This document shows positions 1 through 13,226 of a stretch of DNA of 64,000 bases, piece by piece. The notes below the pieces were generated by a model that had not been told where the DNA came from, did no database searches, and saw only the letters and a list, made by a program, of their open reading frames with translations. How positions within the stretch are numbered: the stretch's first letter is position 1; every line of letters begins with the position of its first letter. Made by a program: the position numbers and the translations under genes. The stretch comes from Dryomyza anilis (Eukaryota; Arthropoda; Insecta; Diptera; Dryomyzidae): positions 6,672,630 through 6,736,629 of the forward strand of contig OX638131.1 in NCBI GenBank assembly GCA_951804985.1, given 5' to 3'.

Positions 1-90
1 GTCATTAATATTATGAATGGTTCTTCAATGAATCATTTTGTGAAGAACGGAAATCATCAATACGATGTACTATTTTTTTTTCTGTGAAGA
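1..90. repeat. truncated miniature element (family also at 37.6-38.8 kb)
   Basis: AT-rich DNA with alternating motifs of the type ttatgaatggttcttcaatg and a T-run followed by tctgtg. The same words recur at 37636-37970, 38060-38330 and 38690-38836. It looks like the end of a non-autonomous element cut by the window edge. No coding capacity is seen. Confidence 0.5.
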
Positions 91-276
91 GCAGAGTTGT
101 AAAAATCGTAACATAAAATGATATTATAAATTGTAATCATCACTTAGAATGTGAGCGGGATTGAACAAAGAGGAATGGCATCCCCATACAACAATATAAT
201 TTATGTCCACTACTTGCATTTACAAAAACTTCGAACGGTCGCAGCAGTTAAAATGATAAGTTATTTGAAAACACTG

Positions 277-580
277 CACACAGAAAAATCCTCTTTTGGC
301 ATGAGGTTAATATATGCAAATACATGTATCTTTCATAGTGTTTCATGCTCACCAATTTAGAGGTTATCACAACCTCATGATCACTGATTTGGAGGTTACC
401 ACAACCTCATGTTCACCAATTATGAGTTGTCACAACCAAATGAACACCGACTGGAGGTTACCACAACCTTATGTTCACCGTTTTAGAGGTGGCCACAATC
501 GAACTATATCAGTTGTTGCCGCAACCGAATGATTCGGTAGGCCAATTTAGATGGTTGCAGCAACATTAGCTTTCTGTGTG
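277..580. mobile_element. MITE-like element with internal ~33-bp repeats
   Basis: The segment is bounded by cacacagaaa (277-286) and tttctgtgtg (571-580), which form inverted ends. Inside, from about 340 to 560, units of roughly 33 bp recur around the dyad gaggttaccacaacctc, with degenerating copies toward the right. The two small forward reading frames here are by-products of the repeat. From 581 to about 1200 I see only AT-rich DNA with a poly-A run near 977-990. Confidence 0.55.
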
Positions 581-1223
581 TGAGTATGGAGTCAAAATAT
601 GAAACCGCGAATTATAAAAAGTTGATACATGGGATGTTCATATGAGAAATCGTAGTGAATAGTGTTATCACAAACAATTATTCCATCAGGAGTGTCATGT
701 CACCTATGTTTTCTTATTCGTTTGTCAATGACATCATAAATTTAAATCATTTACCATAATTTATCAAAAACAGTACCTAATGTAAATTAAGGCTAAGCAG
801 TAGAAATAAAATGAATAGAACCAAAATTTGAATATCAAATAGAACTTTTATGTTTTAAAATCATCATAAAACCTCATTACCAAAAAATTGTTTTGAACTT
901 ATAAAGCTATAATAAACTATAACTCACGATTCCTTGAACTAGTAAAACAAGTGAACAAACAAACAATACAAACAAAAAAAAAAAAAAAACAGAGCGGAAA
1001 CTTTAAAAAGCTTAATTAACAACATGCTTGATAAGCTTATTCACTTCAATAAACATTGAATAGAAAAGCAATTAAAAAAAGCCCTACGGAAATATGTGCA
1101 CCTGCTCTTCAAAAGTGTCGTCTGATAAAACATTTTTGTTGTAAACTTCCATAAAAACTGATAACATACGATAATGAATTAAAAACCCTTTATTTTATTT
1201 TGTTTTCTTTTTAAATTTTATAG

Positions 1224-4200
1224 GGCGAGTATGTCTGGGTTAATCCGCAGTCGACAACCAGCGAATTTGCGGTGCCGTTCGGTGCACGTGTCGTGCGCAC
1301 TGACAAATCACGCACGCTGGTCAGCGTCGAGACGGGCAAACAGCTGTGGGTGCCATCCGGCGACATTGTGAAGGCCATGCATTTGACGTCACAGCAGGGC
1401 GTCGACGATATGATAACCTTGGGCGATCTACAGGAATATGCAATATTGCGAAATCTGGAAATACGCTACAATAAGAAACTGATCTATGTAAGTGAAGCAA
1501 AGAGTTACAAAAAGAAGTCCCCCCCACCATTATTACTACTCTTTACAGACCTATACCGGCTCCATGTTGGTCGCCATTAATCCCTACGAAGTGCTGCCGA
1601 TCTACACAAATCGCGAGATTACGCTATACCGCAATCGCAAGATCAACGATCTGCCGCCGCACATCTTTGCCATCAGCGATAATGCCTTTCAGGAGATGAA
1701 ACGTGAGACGGCCAATCAGTGCATCGTAATTAGCGGCGAATCGGGCGCCGGCAAAACGGAGAGCACCAAGCTGATACTGCAGTATCTAGCCGCCATTAGC
1801 GGCAAACACTCGTGGATCGAGCAGCAGATCATCGAGGCGAATCCCATATTGGAGGCCTTTGGCAATGCGAAGACGGTGCGCAATGACAATTCGTCACGCT
1901 TCGGCAAGTACATCGACATACGTTTTACGGAGGCGGGCAATATACAGGGTGCGCGCATTGAACAGTATCTGTTGGAGAAGTCACGCATTGTATCACAGAA
2001 TCGCGATGAGCGCAATTATCACATTTTTTATTGCATGCTGGCGGGGCTCAGCAAGGATGAGCGCAAGCGTCTCGAGTTGCTTGAAGACTCGGCGCTCAAG
2101 TACCACTATCTGGCACAGGGTCAGTGCACGACGCTGTCCGGTAAAAGTGATGCCAAGGATTTTGCCGACATACGTTCGGCGCTACAGGTGCTCTCTTTTA
2201 AACCCGACGAAATATGGAGCATCTTTCAGTTGCTAGCCGCCATATTGCATTTGGGTAATCTAGGTTTTAAGGCAACCGTTGTGCAAAATATGGACGCCTG
2301 CGAGGTGAATGATGCGGCTAATGTAGCGAAGTTGGCCACACTTTTGGGTGTCGCGCGCCAGGCATTGACCGATGCGCTGACACGTAAGACAATTTTTGTG
2401 AGTGGCGAACGCGTGGAGACGAGCCTCTCCAAGGAGGCGGCACTCGAGGGACGTGATGCATTCGTTAAGTCGCTGTATGGCGGCATTTTTGTGCGCATTG
2501 TGAAGCGCATCAATGATACCATCGACAAGTCTGTGAGCGGGAAGCCCTTGAACTCCATTGGTGTGTTGGACATTTTCGGTTTTGAGAATTTCGATTGCAA
2601 TAGCTTTGAGCAGCTGTGCATCAACTATGCCAATGAGAATCTGCAACAGTTCTTTGTAAAGCATATTTTTAAGGTAAGTACAACGAAAGCAAAATTATAC
2701 TAAGAAATCGCATTAACTTTGAATTCGCACTTTAGATGGAGCAAGCTGAGTATCAAGGCGAGGGCATCAACTGGGAGAATATCGCATTTCAAGACAACCA
2801 GGATATACTTGATCTGATTGGCATGAAGTCTGTGAATATAATGTCGTTGATCGACGAGGAGTCTAAGTTTCCGAAGGGTAAGTTTTGGCGTCATAGTGCA
2901 ATGAACGCAAATATTTGATTATTGGGTATTTTTGCAGGTAGTGATCTCACACTCTTGGAGAAACTGCATGTGCAACATGGCACGCGTTCGATCTATGTGA
3001 AACCCAAGTCTACACAAACCTCACTCTTTGGCATACGGCACTATGCCGGCGTTGTTATGTATAATCCACATGGTTTTCTAGAGAAGAATCGCGACTCTTT
3101 CAGCATGGATCTGCGTGAGATGATCGCCAAGTCTGCAAATAAATACCTCATCGATATCTTCCCCATGGAACAGCCCAATGACACGATGAAGAAACAGTTG
3201 ACCTTGTCAGTTAAGTTTCGCACTTCATTGGATTTACTAATGCGAACGCTGTCGGCAGCGCATCCATTCTTTATCAGATGTATCAAACCGAATGAGCACA
3301 AGAAACCGAAGGTCAGTTTTCGTAAGATGTAAAAAATAGCTCCATGAGAGACTATATTCCAAAGGGATGAAAGTAAAGGAATTTTTTTAATTTTGCGCCA
3401 ATTAAACTTCAGAATCTCATGAGAGTTTTACGACTTCTTTTAATTTTAAACATTATTAACCCATTTTTTCCTATTATTCTTTAGATATTCGACAGCGAAC
3501 TCTGTGTTCGTCAACTACGCTACTCCGGCATGATGGAAACGGCGCGTATACGTCGCGCCGGTTACCCCATTCGCCACACCTACGCCGACTTTGTGGAACG
3601 CTATCGTCTGCTGCTGCCCGGCATCGGTCCTTCACAGAAGATCGACTGTCGCAATGCAACGCTCGACATTTGCAAACGTGTGTTGCCCGCGCAGTCCGAC
3701 TATCAGTTCGGTCGTCACAAAGTCTTCCTCAAAGATGCCGATGATGCAAATCTGGAATCGGAGCGTTCCCGGATCATACTCAAGTCCATTGTGACCATAC
3801 AACGTGGCTTCCGCAGAGTGCTGTTCCGTCGTTTCCTGCAGAAACATCAACAGGCTGTCATTCTCATACAGAAGACATGGCGTGGTCACAAGTACCGTCG
3901 TGAATATGCAGTAATGCGACAGGGCTTCCATCGCATGGGCGCCTGTGTCGCCGCACAGCAGCTGACGCACCAATTTACGGTCTTGCGTCGCAGAATCAGG
4001 CAACTGCAAGCGCATTGCCGTGGCTATCTGGCGCGTCAACAATTCAAGACTAAATTTGAGGCACGGGCCAGAACGCTAAATGAGCTGAAGGCGTTACGTG
4101 ATGCGGAAGAGCGCAAATTCAAGCTGGCCGGTGATCGCAACTGGAAGACCTCGGCGGAGGTAAACTATCAGCGTCGTCTGCGTGAGTTCAATACAGGCGT

Positions 4201-7200
4201 GCCAACCAATGGCGCACTCATAACCATGGCGGAGACTAAGAGTCGCATGCTGGCGGCGGAGGAACCGAACAACAATAACTACATCGATGTGGAGTCATCG
4301 AAGCAAATCGTCGACGATGTATTCGGATTTTTGGACGATGCTGATGTGAGTGGTCCCTTGGGTCCGAACGTTAAAGAGAAATCGCAAATGTTCGAAAAAC
4401 AGATGTTGTTCCGAAAGAAAGTGGCGCCCAGACTATTGGCAAATCCCGTCAATTACTATGAGGGTTCGTCGACGCCAGTACGGAATCAGACGAGATTATA
4501 GAGAAAGCAATGCATTAGACCTACTAAATACTAAGTTCAAATTAGTTAGTAATGAATTAGCTAATTATTATTATTATTAATATTAATAAAAGTCCAGTGT
4601 GGGAACTGGCAAAGTACGAAGGTTTATGATTTTGAAATGAAATGCGAACTATAAACGTTCTTTGCTGGCAAGCCTCGAATGAGCAAAAACATAACTGTAT
4701 ATATTAAAATTTAGTTTTAAACAAGTTTTTGTATATTATTTCATAGATCATAAAATTTTTGTAAATTACTGTATATTATATAATACATCTATTTAAGTAA
4801 GAGCATTATAGAGAGATAGAGTTGTGTGTCCAATTTGTATGATCAATGTTTTCAAAATGTATATATAACAACAACAACAAAAAAATTGGTAATAAAATAT
4901 ATGCAAAAAAAAGAGAGCGCTTTACATGACAAGCAGCACACCTCATCTAATATTTCAAATTCTTTCATTTTTGTGGTCTGTGGGCACCATGCTTTTGTAA
5001 ATTGTATCGTCGTAGTTTCTTAGTTTAACTCTACTCTAAATGTTTTCACTTGGTTTTGGGTATATGGTACTTTAAAACATGCTACATCTTATTCATTCCA
5101 ACATAATTATAAAAAATCAATTAGATCGAATTTGACATTTTCCATTACTGAATTCGATTTTGCAATACAAACATAACGAATTCAATGCGTTTTGGTTCTG
5201 TATAACGAATTCAATTTGATACATTTTTTGGAATTTCGATCGAATTCGATTTTGCGCTACAAACTTAACGAATTCAATGTGTTTTGGTTCTGTATTACGA
5301 ATTCAATTCGATATTTGTTTTGTAATTTCGATCAAGAATGAATTCTGGAACATGCTCGAAATCTATGGTTTCTGGAATATAATGAGAAGTTTTAGATTTT
5401 GAATTTTGGAACATGCCCGATATCTATGGTTTCTGAAATGTATTGAGCAGCTTCAGATTTTGAATTTTGGAACATTCCCGATATCTCTGGTTTCTGGGAT
5501 GTATTAAGCAGTTTCAGATTATGAATATTCTCTTGGTTTTGTTCTATAGTATAAATCTCTATGAACTTTAAATCTTTATAAACATTTTTCGAATAAAACC
5601 ATTGCATATTCTATTAGTTCCAGAAGCCACAGATATATTTTGCCGGAATCATACAATATGTGCACGTCTTTCCCTCATAATCCTTCTCGATGTATATATT
5701 TTCTTCAACACATTATTTATGTTATATCTGGGAATAGCCTAATAGAATAAGCCGAATAATATTAGAAACCATTATATTTTTAAAATAAGTATATTTCCCA
5801 TCTCCCATAAACATTTACTATATTGAACAAAAGCTTTCTAAAAATTCAAATCAAAGGGTTCAGAAATAGTAGTATAGGCAATTTTGAAGCAGGTTACTTA
5901 CGACACCTATTTTGTTCAAACAAATAGCCAACCAATATAAAAGAAAACAATTCCATTTTTGTATAAAATATCTTTATTGCAATGCAACCTCTATAAATTC
6001 TCACCAGCAATCGGAAAAACGTATTACTTTCTGCGCATTTTAGCTCCTATCCCAATGTCTTTCAAATGTTTACTAGTTTTCATAAAAATTAATTAGCTCC
6101 AACTAGGTAATGCTTTCACTTTTGCTTATCGCCTTTGGGGGAAATTAAAATTTCCCAAAAATGGCCACATCAGCGTTCGATACCCCAACAATAGCAAATT
6201 AAAAGTATTATAAAATCATAGATAGCCGATATCTTGCATTAATAAATGGGTTCTTTGCCATGTCAGCTATAACTAGCTGCTTTTGCTGCCGGTATTGCCG
6301 AATGCCTGCCGATATCGAAGAGATTAAAACATGTCAAAATAGTATAAAGTATTTATATGAATGAACGTAAGCTAGGGTCTTAAGGTAGCATCGAACATAC
6401 CTCTAGATAACGTTAATTTATTGGTATTTGTTGTAAAATGTCAAGGGGACAGTCGATGTGAGCAGCGAAATGCTCGGTGGGTCTGTAGGAAATTTTACTA
6501 TCATCTTTTGAAACTTAATTTGATGATTTTCATACTTTCATTTGCAGCCCCTCCGAAATGCCATCGTCAAGGGTGGCACTATTCGCATGCCCAAAGTGCA
6601 GCGCACTCAGCTGGATATGTCCGAGTTTAGTTTTGCAAAATTCGCAGCGACCTATTTTAATTCAACCGCCACAAATCAATATAGTAAACGTGCGCTGAAG
6701 GAGTCCTTGTTGAGTCATGATCTACCCATGGATGGTATTGCGGCGCAGGTATCTAAACATTCGTACAATTCCCAAACAATCCGAATACTAAAACTTTTCT
6801 TCTAGGCTATCTGGATAATGATACTGCGTTTCATGGGCGACATGGCAGAGTCCAAATATGATGATGACAATGCTGAGGAGAATTACGGCAGCTCAAAGAC
6901 GAGCGTCATGCAACGTCTAACCGTTACTCTTAGTAAAAGCACGGTACAGAGCAAGGAGTTTCAAGAAGCCTTGGCCTCAATGGGCTCAGATTCCAATCAA
7001 CAGCGCTTGATACGCAAGACTTTGAAACGCAAAACCAAACTACCCGATGTACTGCGTAGTGCTTTGGATAATAGTGATGAAATTGAATACTATCAGCAGT
7101 TGTTGAATACACGCTGTAGTAATTTAGACAAATTGCACTTTATTATAGGTCATGGTATATTGAGACCAGCTTTAAGGTAGGCTTTTGTTATTGCTCGAAT

Positions 7201-10200
7201 TCTATTGTCTTCTTTACTATAATCTTTTTCTATTTTAGAGATGAAATAATCGCTCAAATCTGCAAACAACTCACGAACAATCCTTTTCGCACCTCTTTTG
7301 CCAAGGGTTGGATATTGCTTTCTCTCTGCTTGGGCTGTTTTCCGCCTAGTCAACGTTTCGAAAACTATTTGCGTTGTTTTATACGCAGTGGTCCAGAGTT
7401 GTATTCACCCTATTGTGAAGCACGTTTGGATCGCACACTTAAGGTTGGATAATTCAACAGTCAACATTTTTAGTATTCCTTTATTTCCCCTTTTCTAGAA
7501 TGGTGCACGAACTCAGCCTCCCTCATGGCTGGAATTGCAGGCAACACGCAACAAAACACCCATCACATTGACCATCTTTTTGATGGACGGTAATGCCAGA
7601 AAGTTACAGATTGATTCTGGCTCAACTGCCAGGGAAGCAGTACAGCAATTGTCTGAAAATATTGGACTTCTCGACAATTTTGGTTTCTCGATTGTAATCT
7701 CACTCTTTGATAAGGTTATGTCGTTGGGCAATGGACGTGAACATATACTGGATGCTATTTCCAACTGCGAACAATATGCCAAAGAACAGGGCCAAAATGA
7801 GCGTAAGGCACCTTGGAAGTTATACTTGCGCAAGGAAATGTTTACCACATGGTATGATCCGGCGCAGGATCAGCTTGCTACGCATCTTATTTACAAGCAG
7901 GTATGGTCGGAGAGAAGAATTTGGAGTTTTTTAATGTTTCATCTTATGGCATTCCCAGATTACACGTGGTCTAAACTATGGTGAATATCGCTGTCGCACA
8001 GAGAAGGATATCGCTATGATTTGCGCTCTGGAATACTATGCAGAGAATGGTGCGGAATTTGATCCAGTTGTGAGTATCTAATAAATAATCAGTGTGGAAG
8101 GTTAGATCATAGGAAGAATTTTGAAGTGCATTTATTTAGCTTTTTTTGTTTTACGGTAATCGTGATTTAAAGAGACCGGCAAATACACATCGCTAAATCA
8201 ACTCAGAAGATCACGCTGATCTAAAATGTATATATATACTTTTCCATACGGGAGACGCCTGTTTCTATGTGTTACAAATGGATTACCAAACTGAATACTT
8301 TTACTCTAGTGTATTAAAACAAACCTCAAAAAATTCTTCGAGAAGGGCATGCTTAAAGACCCGATTTAAATTCGAAATATTGTCTGTTGACTCACAAACG
8401 ATGGGTTCATACACGGTCTGAATCCACTCGGGGATCGAATATGACCCACCAATTCGTAACTCATTACATGCATTCCTCAGTAACACGATACGAAACAATC
8501 ACCACGAACCGACATTTTGACATTGGAACATCAAGACAAAGATCGAACGATCTAATCCTATCTACCTTCAACGCATCCTTTCTTAAGAATAACACTGTGC
8601 TCTTCTTAAAAGGGAGTATCCTGAGCATTGGTTCATTTGATAATAAAAGCCTAACTATAAAAACCTTCCATCCCCAGGTACTCCGCAAGCTCATTCCAGA
8701 TTACGTACCCAAAGACCTTTTGGTAGTCGGCGATAAGGCACTCAACACCTGGGCAGACTTAATCCGAGACGCCTTCCTTGGAAACGAATACGTTAAAAAG
8801 CGTATTGCACAACAAAGCGCCAAAGAGGACATTTGTCTGTATGCGCAAATTACATGGCCCATGTTATTTTCGCGTTTCTTTGAGGCCGTACGTATTGCGG
8901 GGCCAAAATTGCTCAGCGATAACATTGTGATAGCAGTAAATGCAACAGGTGCATTCTTCATTGATGAAACGGAGCAGATATTGGCCGAACTTAGCTATCC
9001 GGAAATTGCCAATGTATATGCGAGCACAGCTGAAGATAACACTATAGATCAACTACACATTGATACTATGCAACGGGAGGATTTCATCTTCAAGTGCTAT
9101 GAATCACACGATGTGGCAGATTTGCTCAATCATATGCTGAAGAATCTGCGATTGCGTTCCAAATATGGCATAGTTGTGCAGGACTATAAACCACCAATGG
9201 AAGAGGCAGTTGGACGTCTCTTTCTTCTGAAGGGTGACCTTATGCAATTCGATACTGGTGTGACAGGTGCAAATGTACAGGACATCAATACGCGTTGGGC
9301 GCGTGCGCATTGTAATGGTGAGTGTGGTGAATTTCCCACAGAAGCTGTATGTGTGCTACCAACACTGCAGAAGCCTACGGCAAAGATTGTGCAAATCTAC
9401 AAGGAGTGTGGTGATCAAAACAAATCGAAGAAATACAAATCAACCAAATATAATACGGTGCAGCGTCAACGAATGCATACGTTGCAAAAGTTTGCGCTGG
9501 AACATTTCCGTGCAAGTCTAGGGTATGTTCATGTTTTTATATTGAAGATTTATAATAAATTTGCAATAATAACAGAAGCGGACGTTCTTCACAAACGCAA
9601 ATGCATACGATCAAATCGAAGGTTGAAGATTTGTGGCGACACTCACGGGATCTGCTAAAGGCACCGCTGCTCAAGAAACTGCAGCATGATCAAGAATTGT
9701 TCGAAAAGGCGGTTGTTATGTTTACACTTATAATGAAGGTAGTTGGCGTGATATCCTTACGGGGAAATTATACTAATGACCACTCTAAGACGATCATGTC
9801 CTAAGAAGGGTAAATTAACACCTCATACAGACTAAACTCTTCGCTAATTGTAGAATCTAGCTAAAACTTCTTCAATTAAAGAACAGTCTAAAGGTATATA
9901 TGAGGTGTTAATTCAAGTTTTAGATTGGTTTCATATAAAAACGGGGAAACTTGAACCAATTTTTAATAATTTTGGCTTCGGGATTTGCATGCTATGTCTT
10001 GTTTTCTAGTATATGGGCGACATACCACGTGGCAGAGCTGATATTAACACCGATCTCATTTATACGCCGGCGCTGGAGCACGAAAACCTGCGCGATGAAC
10101 TCTTCTGCCAACTTATGAAACAATTGACCGACAATCGTATACAACACAGTGAAGAACGTGGTTGGGATCTCTTGTGGCTGGCCACAGGTATAATGTTTCC

Positions 10201-11400
10201 CAGCTCCATGGTTCTAAAAGAGCTTAACGAGTTTTTGCGCACTCGAACACATGTGCTGGCCGCAGAGTGTTTGAAGCGTGTCAAGAAGACTTTGGCCAAT
10301 GGACAGCGACGCTATGCACCATATATCATAGAAGTTGAGGGAATACAACATCGCTGTATGCAGATTTACCATAAGGTGCGTACTCTGTATTTATATGTTA
10401 TAGTTTGTATGTATTAAAGCCTGGTTTCAGATATACTTTCCCGATGATACTGTCGAGGCCTTCGAAATACAGTCCTTTACACGTGGTTCCGATTTGGCGC
10501 AAGAAGTCTCCCGACGTTTGGATCTAAAATCACGCGAAGGATTTTCGCTATTCATTAAGATAGGCGACAAGGCTTATTCCATACCAGAGCATGCATTTAT
10601 CTTTGACTTTATTAGCGAATTGATGCAGTGGCTCAAGCAGAATATGCCCACACGTTCGACGGATGCCCATTTGAATTGTCAGTATCAGCTGTATTTCATG
10701 AAGAAACTTTGGCTGAATGCAGCACCCGGCAAGGATCGCAATGCTGATATTATATTCTACTATCCACAAGAGTTACCCAAATATTTAAATGGCTATTACA
10801 AAGTGGACAAGGAGTTAGCACTGCGCATGACTGCGCTTATTTATATCGCCGAATATGGCAGCTCGTTAATACCGCTGCAACGTATACAGGATGTGCTGCC
10901 GAATGTGGTGCCGGAGGATGTGATACCATTGCTTAAGCAGCATGACTGGAAATCGAATATTATAAATCGTGTCAAAAAGTTGAATGACGACAATGTCACA
11001 GAAGTGCAAGCAAAGCAATCTTTTCTGGAACTCATAGGCGCTCAAGCTACCTTTGGTTCTACCTTCTTTTTGCTGGCGCAATCAAATGATCAAAATTTAC
11101 CCGATACAATATTGGTGGCCATTAATCGAAATGGTTTTCATATTATCGATCCAAGTTCTAAGGTGTGTATTGCAATTTTTTAAATCTCTAGGCTTATTAA
11201 AAAATGGAAATATCTTTTAGGATATCATACAGTCATACGATTATACGGAACTAAATTTCTGGAGCTCGGGCAATACATTTTTCCATATACGCTTCGGCAA
11301 TATGATTGGTGCATCCAAGTTACTCTGCAGCACTACACAAGGCTATAAAATGGACGATCTACTCTCGTCTTACATCAATCATTTCAATGATAAACAGTAG
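1224..11400 (+). CDS. Myo28B1: class VII unconventional myosin (Myo28B1-like), 5' exon missing
   Basis: Actin-based motor with a MyTH4-FERM cargo tail. Exons: 1224-1487, 1549-2673, 2736-2877, 2938-3311, 3485-4477 (donor inferred), 6548-6748, 6806-7176, 7239-7443, 7499-7900, 7959-8069, 8678-9522, 9576-9738, 10010-10375, 10431-11162, 11221-11400 (TAG). All junctions are GT-AG and all phases agree, giving about 2157 codons, close to the usual myosin VII size. Visible motifs are the P-loop GESGAGKT, switch [10 protein letters not shown], switch [12 protein letters not shown] repeats after the motor (about 3780-4060), MyTH4 plus FERM (6600-8900), an SH3 segment (about 9190-9370), and a second MyTH4-FERM to the end. 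The first exon reads directly into a residue pattern typical of the myosin VII N-terminus, so only a short ATG exon lies upstream; it was not found. Synteny with a Tep2-like gene favours Myo28B1 over the paralogue crinkled (inference). Confidence 0.93.
3485..4501 (+). CDS. alternative terminal exon of the myosin (tail-less form?)
   Basis: The lever-arm exon stays open past the inferred donor (CCA|GTACGG at 4477/4478) for seven more codons to a TAG at 4499-4501. A canonical AATAAA follows at 4585-4590. If the donor is not used, the transcript would end here and encode only motor, IQ repeats and a short acidic segment. If it is used, phase 0 joins the exon to 6548. Both readings are possible from sequence; the second is needed for the full-length tail. 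Confidence 0.5.
   Translation: MFDSELCVRQLRYSGMMETARIRRAGYPIRHTYADFVERYRLLLPGIGPSQKIDCRNATLDICKRVLPAQSDYQFGRHKVFLKDADDANLESERSRIILKSIVTIQRGFRRVLFRRFLQKHQQAVILIQKTWRGHKYRREYAVMRQGFHRMGACVAAQQLTHQFTVLRRRIRQLQAHCRGYLARQQFKTKFEARARTLNELKALRDAEERKFKLAGDRNWKTSAEVNYQRRLREFNTGVPTNGALITMAETKSRMLAAEEPNNNNYIDVESSKQIVDDVFGFLDDADVSGPLGPNVKEKSQMFEKQMLFRKKVAPRLLANPVNYYEGSSTPVRNQTRL
4585..4590 (+). terminator. AATAAA poly(A) signal inside a myosin intron
   Basis: A canonical hexamer lies 84 nt after the in-frame TAG of the lever-arm exon and is followed by a GT-rich stretch. It would serve a short, tail-less transcript. Confidence 0.4.
5155..5522. repeat. two adjacent tandem repeats in a myosin intron
   Basis: Two copies of a ~92-bp unit begin at 5155 and 5247 (both contain acgaattcaatg and ttttggttctgta). 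They are followed by three copies of a 61-bp unit beginning at 5340, 5401 and 5462 (each with a variant of ggaacatgcccgatatctatg). The rest of the 4502-6547 intron is AT-rich and shows no exon that I can support. Confidence 0.75.
8070..8677. repeat. myosin intron holding a dispersed repeat
   Basis: The intron includes, near 8170-8310, words also seen at 19.0-19.4, 45.5-46.1, 49.7-49.9 and 54.0 kb: the phrase 'cgctaaatcaactca', a 'tatatacttttccatac' segment, and 'ttacaaatgg...accaaactgaatac'. The forward frame through 8387-8677 is open but shows no myosin similarity. The acceptor at 8676-8677 gives the expected protein. Confidence 0.5.
9810..9915. mobile_element. ~105-bp foldback MITE in a myosin intron
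   Basis: Inverted ends 'ttaacacctcatac' and 'tatgaggtgttaa' flank about 75 bp of AT-rich DNA. A solitary end of the same family occurs at about 16305-16322. Confidence 0.55.
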
Positions 11401-11436
11401 TTTTTAATACTTTAATCAATGCTATATTCTCTGAAT

Positions 11437-11445
11437 TTTAATAAA
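11437..11445. terminator. overlapping poly(A) signals of two convergent genes
   Basis: AATAAA at 11440-11445 (+) lies 40 nt after the myosin stop. On the minus strand, ATTAAA (complement of TTTAAT, 11437-11442) lies shortly after the carboxypeptidase stop at 11459. The two stop codons are only 58 bp apart, so the 3' UTRs probably overlap. Confidence 0.5.
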
Positions 11446-11458
11446 AGAAAAACACATT

Positions 11459-13163
11459 CTATGACAAGTATCCTAATTCCTGGGATTTACCGACCAAAGC
11501 TAACATGCCCGTCATCAGTTCCTCGCAGTTGGGTATAATCTGCACTGGGGGCAGCACAAAACCATAACGTCCCTGGTCACGGTACTCAATGGTATAACCG
11601 ATCTTAATGTTGTGTGTATTGAAAGCCCAATCGACGGTCGAACCGGAGGCAACATCTATGAGAACAGAGGTTTTAATATAGATTTTGAAAATTCATGAAT
11701 AATACTCTCACATAAAACAGTCGAAGTGGAGCCGTATCTATACTTGGTACCGTAACTCATTGCTTCGATAGCATTTGCAAAGCTGCCACCAATGCTCAGT
11801 ATATCATCGTAGTTCTCCGGGAATTCAGTGGTGGTATGACCATAGGGCGATAGCAAATACTGACCATATGAGTGGAAGGAAAGATAAATATTAATTTTAT
11901 CCTTGATGCTGGTCACGAATTTAGCCAATGCGACGGCTTCTGGTTCAGAGAAGGCAACGGGACCAGCAAAGGTTTCCGAGCACGGGTTCGTAGAACCGCC
12001 GTCATTTTCCAACCAGTGCGAGTCAAAATTACGATTGGCATCGGTACCAATGCAAGGGGAATTGGAGACGGGCTGACGTGTCTTACGCCACATACGATCC
12101 TATTGAATTTAAACAATATCAAAAAAGGAAACTCTTGAAGTTTTTAAATTATAACTCACTGTACTATGCGAATATGCAAAACCATCGACATTGAATACCG
12201 GTATGATATACCAATCAATGTTTTCTGCCAAATTACGAACTTCGGTCTTTTCGGAGGTGAGCAGCTGATTAATGAACCAGGTGGCCGTAGCCGAGGTGAT
12301 CCATTCGCGTGCATGTATGTTGGACTCAATGAAGATGCCAGGATTACCGGACTTGTAAGAGATCTTCAGACCACGAATGGTACGTCCCTCGTACGATTCA
12401 CCAATGCTGAAACCCTCTGTCACATCTGGGTATTTGGCCAAGATTTCATCGAGCCAAGCCTCGATAACATCCAGCGTATAGTAACGAGTCCAGCCAAAGG
12501 AAACACCATCGGATGTGCGTTCGACGGCATCATTAACTTGCTGTTCATCATCGATGAGCCTAAAATTAGTACAGATATTGTTAGACGGAATTTAAGTTAG
12601 AAATGGGGTCATTTAGCGCATAGTTAAAACGGTTTAGTGATTATCGATACTTGTTCGAGTTATCAAAAGTAAGCCATATCTATACAAATAGATTTATGGG
12701 GGCAATTATACTAAAGATAATCGATAGGTAGCAAATATTTATTGCAGTTTTTTATGACGTTTTAAAATTGTTTATTTTCCACTTACTTTTGTACGTCTGG
12801 AATCATTAGCTCAACATCAAAAGCATACAACTGCATTAGCTTTTTAAAGTTTTCCACTTCCTCTGGTTTTACCATGATGTGTACATTCTTCTCCAGCTCA
12901 TCGTATTCCTTCCAGATGTTGTACTGTTCAAAATGATTAAAACCTAATGTTAAATGCTGCATCGGAAAAAATTACAACACACATACCCTATCCGAAAGGT
13001 CTCTAATCAGTTCCAACACCGACAATTGTGTCTTATTTTTAATGCTCAACTTGAAGACTCCATAATTGTCGTAGCGCACCTTAGCATTGCCGGCGGGTGG
13101 TGCATTAATCGACGCTGCGGTTACCACCGCCACTACGACGGCCAAGAACCAAATTAATTTCAT
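11459..13163 (-). CDS. secreted zinc metallocarboxypeptidase (M14, carboxypeptidase A type)
   Basis: Digestive-type exopeptidase, complete in five exons: 13163-12987, 12923-12787, 12559-12160, 12099-11712, 11655-11459 (TAG). All introns are GT-AG and all phases fit. The start gives a hydrophobic signal peptide (MKLIWFLAVVVAVVTA). An activation propeptide follows for about 100 residues, then the catalytic domain. The zinc ligands are visible as HAREW (HxxE) and the downstream His in SFHSYGQ; the catalytic Glu lies in YTIEYRDQGRYGF. The specificity position before DW (carboxypeptidase A residue 255) reads as Val, which suggests preference for aromatic or aliphatic C-termini rather than basic ones (inference from family knowledge). 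It lies tail-to-tail with the myosin gene. Confidence 0.95.
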
Positions 13164-13184
13164 GATAATGTAAACGATTTGCAA

Positions 13185-13226
13185 GAAATACTGAACTCTG
13201 TGGTGGTTTGGCACCTGTATTTATAG
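13185..13226 (-). promoter_or_regulatory. carboxypeptidase core promoter (TATA + Inr)
   Basis: On the minus strand TATAAATA (complement 13218-13225) is followed about 30 nt downstream by the arthropod initiator TCAGTA (A+1 near 13192). This leaves a 5' UTR of about 29 nt before the ATG at 13163. Spacing and motifs match a strong TATA-Inr promoter. Confidence 0.7.

Noticed and set aside
1321..4042. Minus-strand frames opposite myosin exons
   Set aside because: Shadows of GC-richer coding DNA; no independent motifs or splice signals.
8387..8677. Open frame extending upstream of myosin exon 8678-9522
   Set aside because: It shows no myosin similarity, and a clean acceptor at 8676-8677 joins in phase to the exon ending at 8069. 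Treated as intron.
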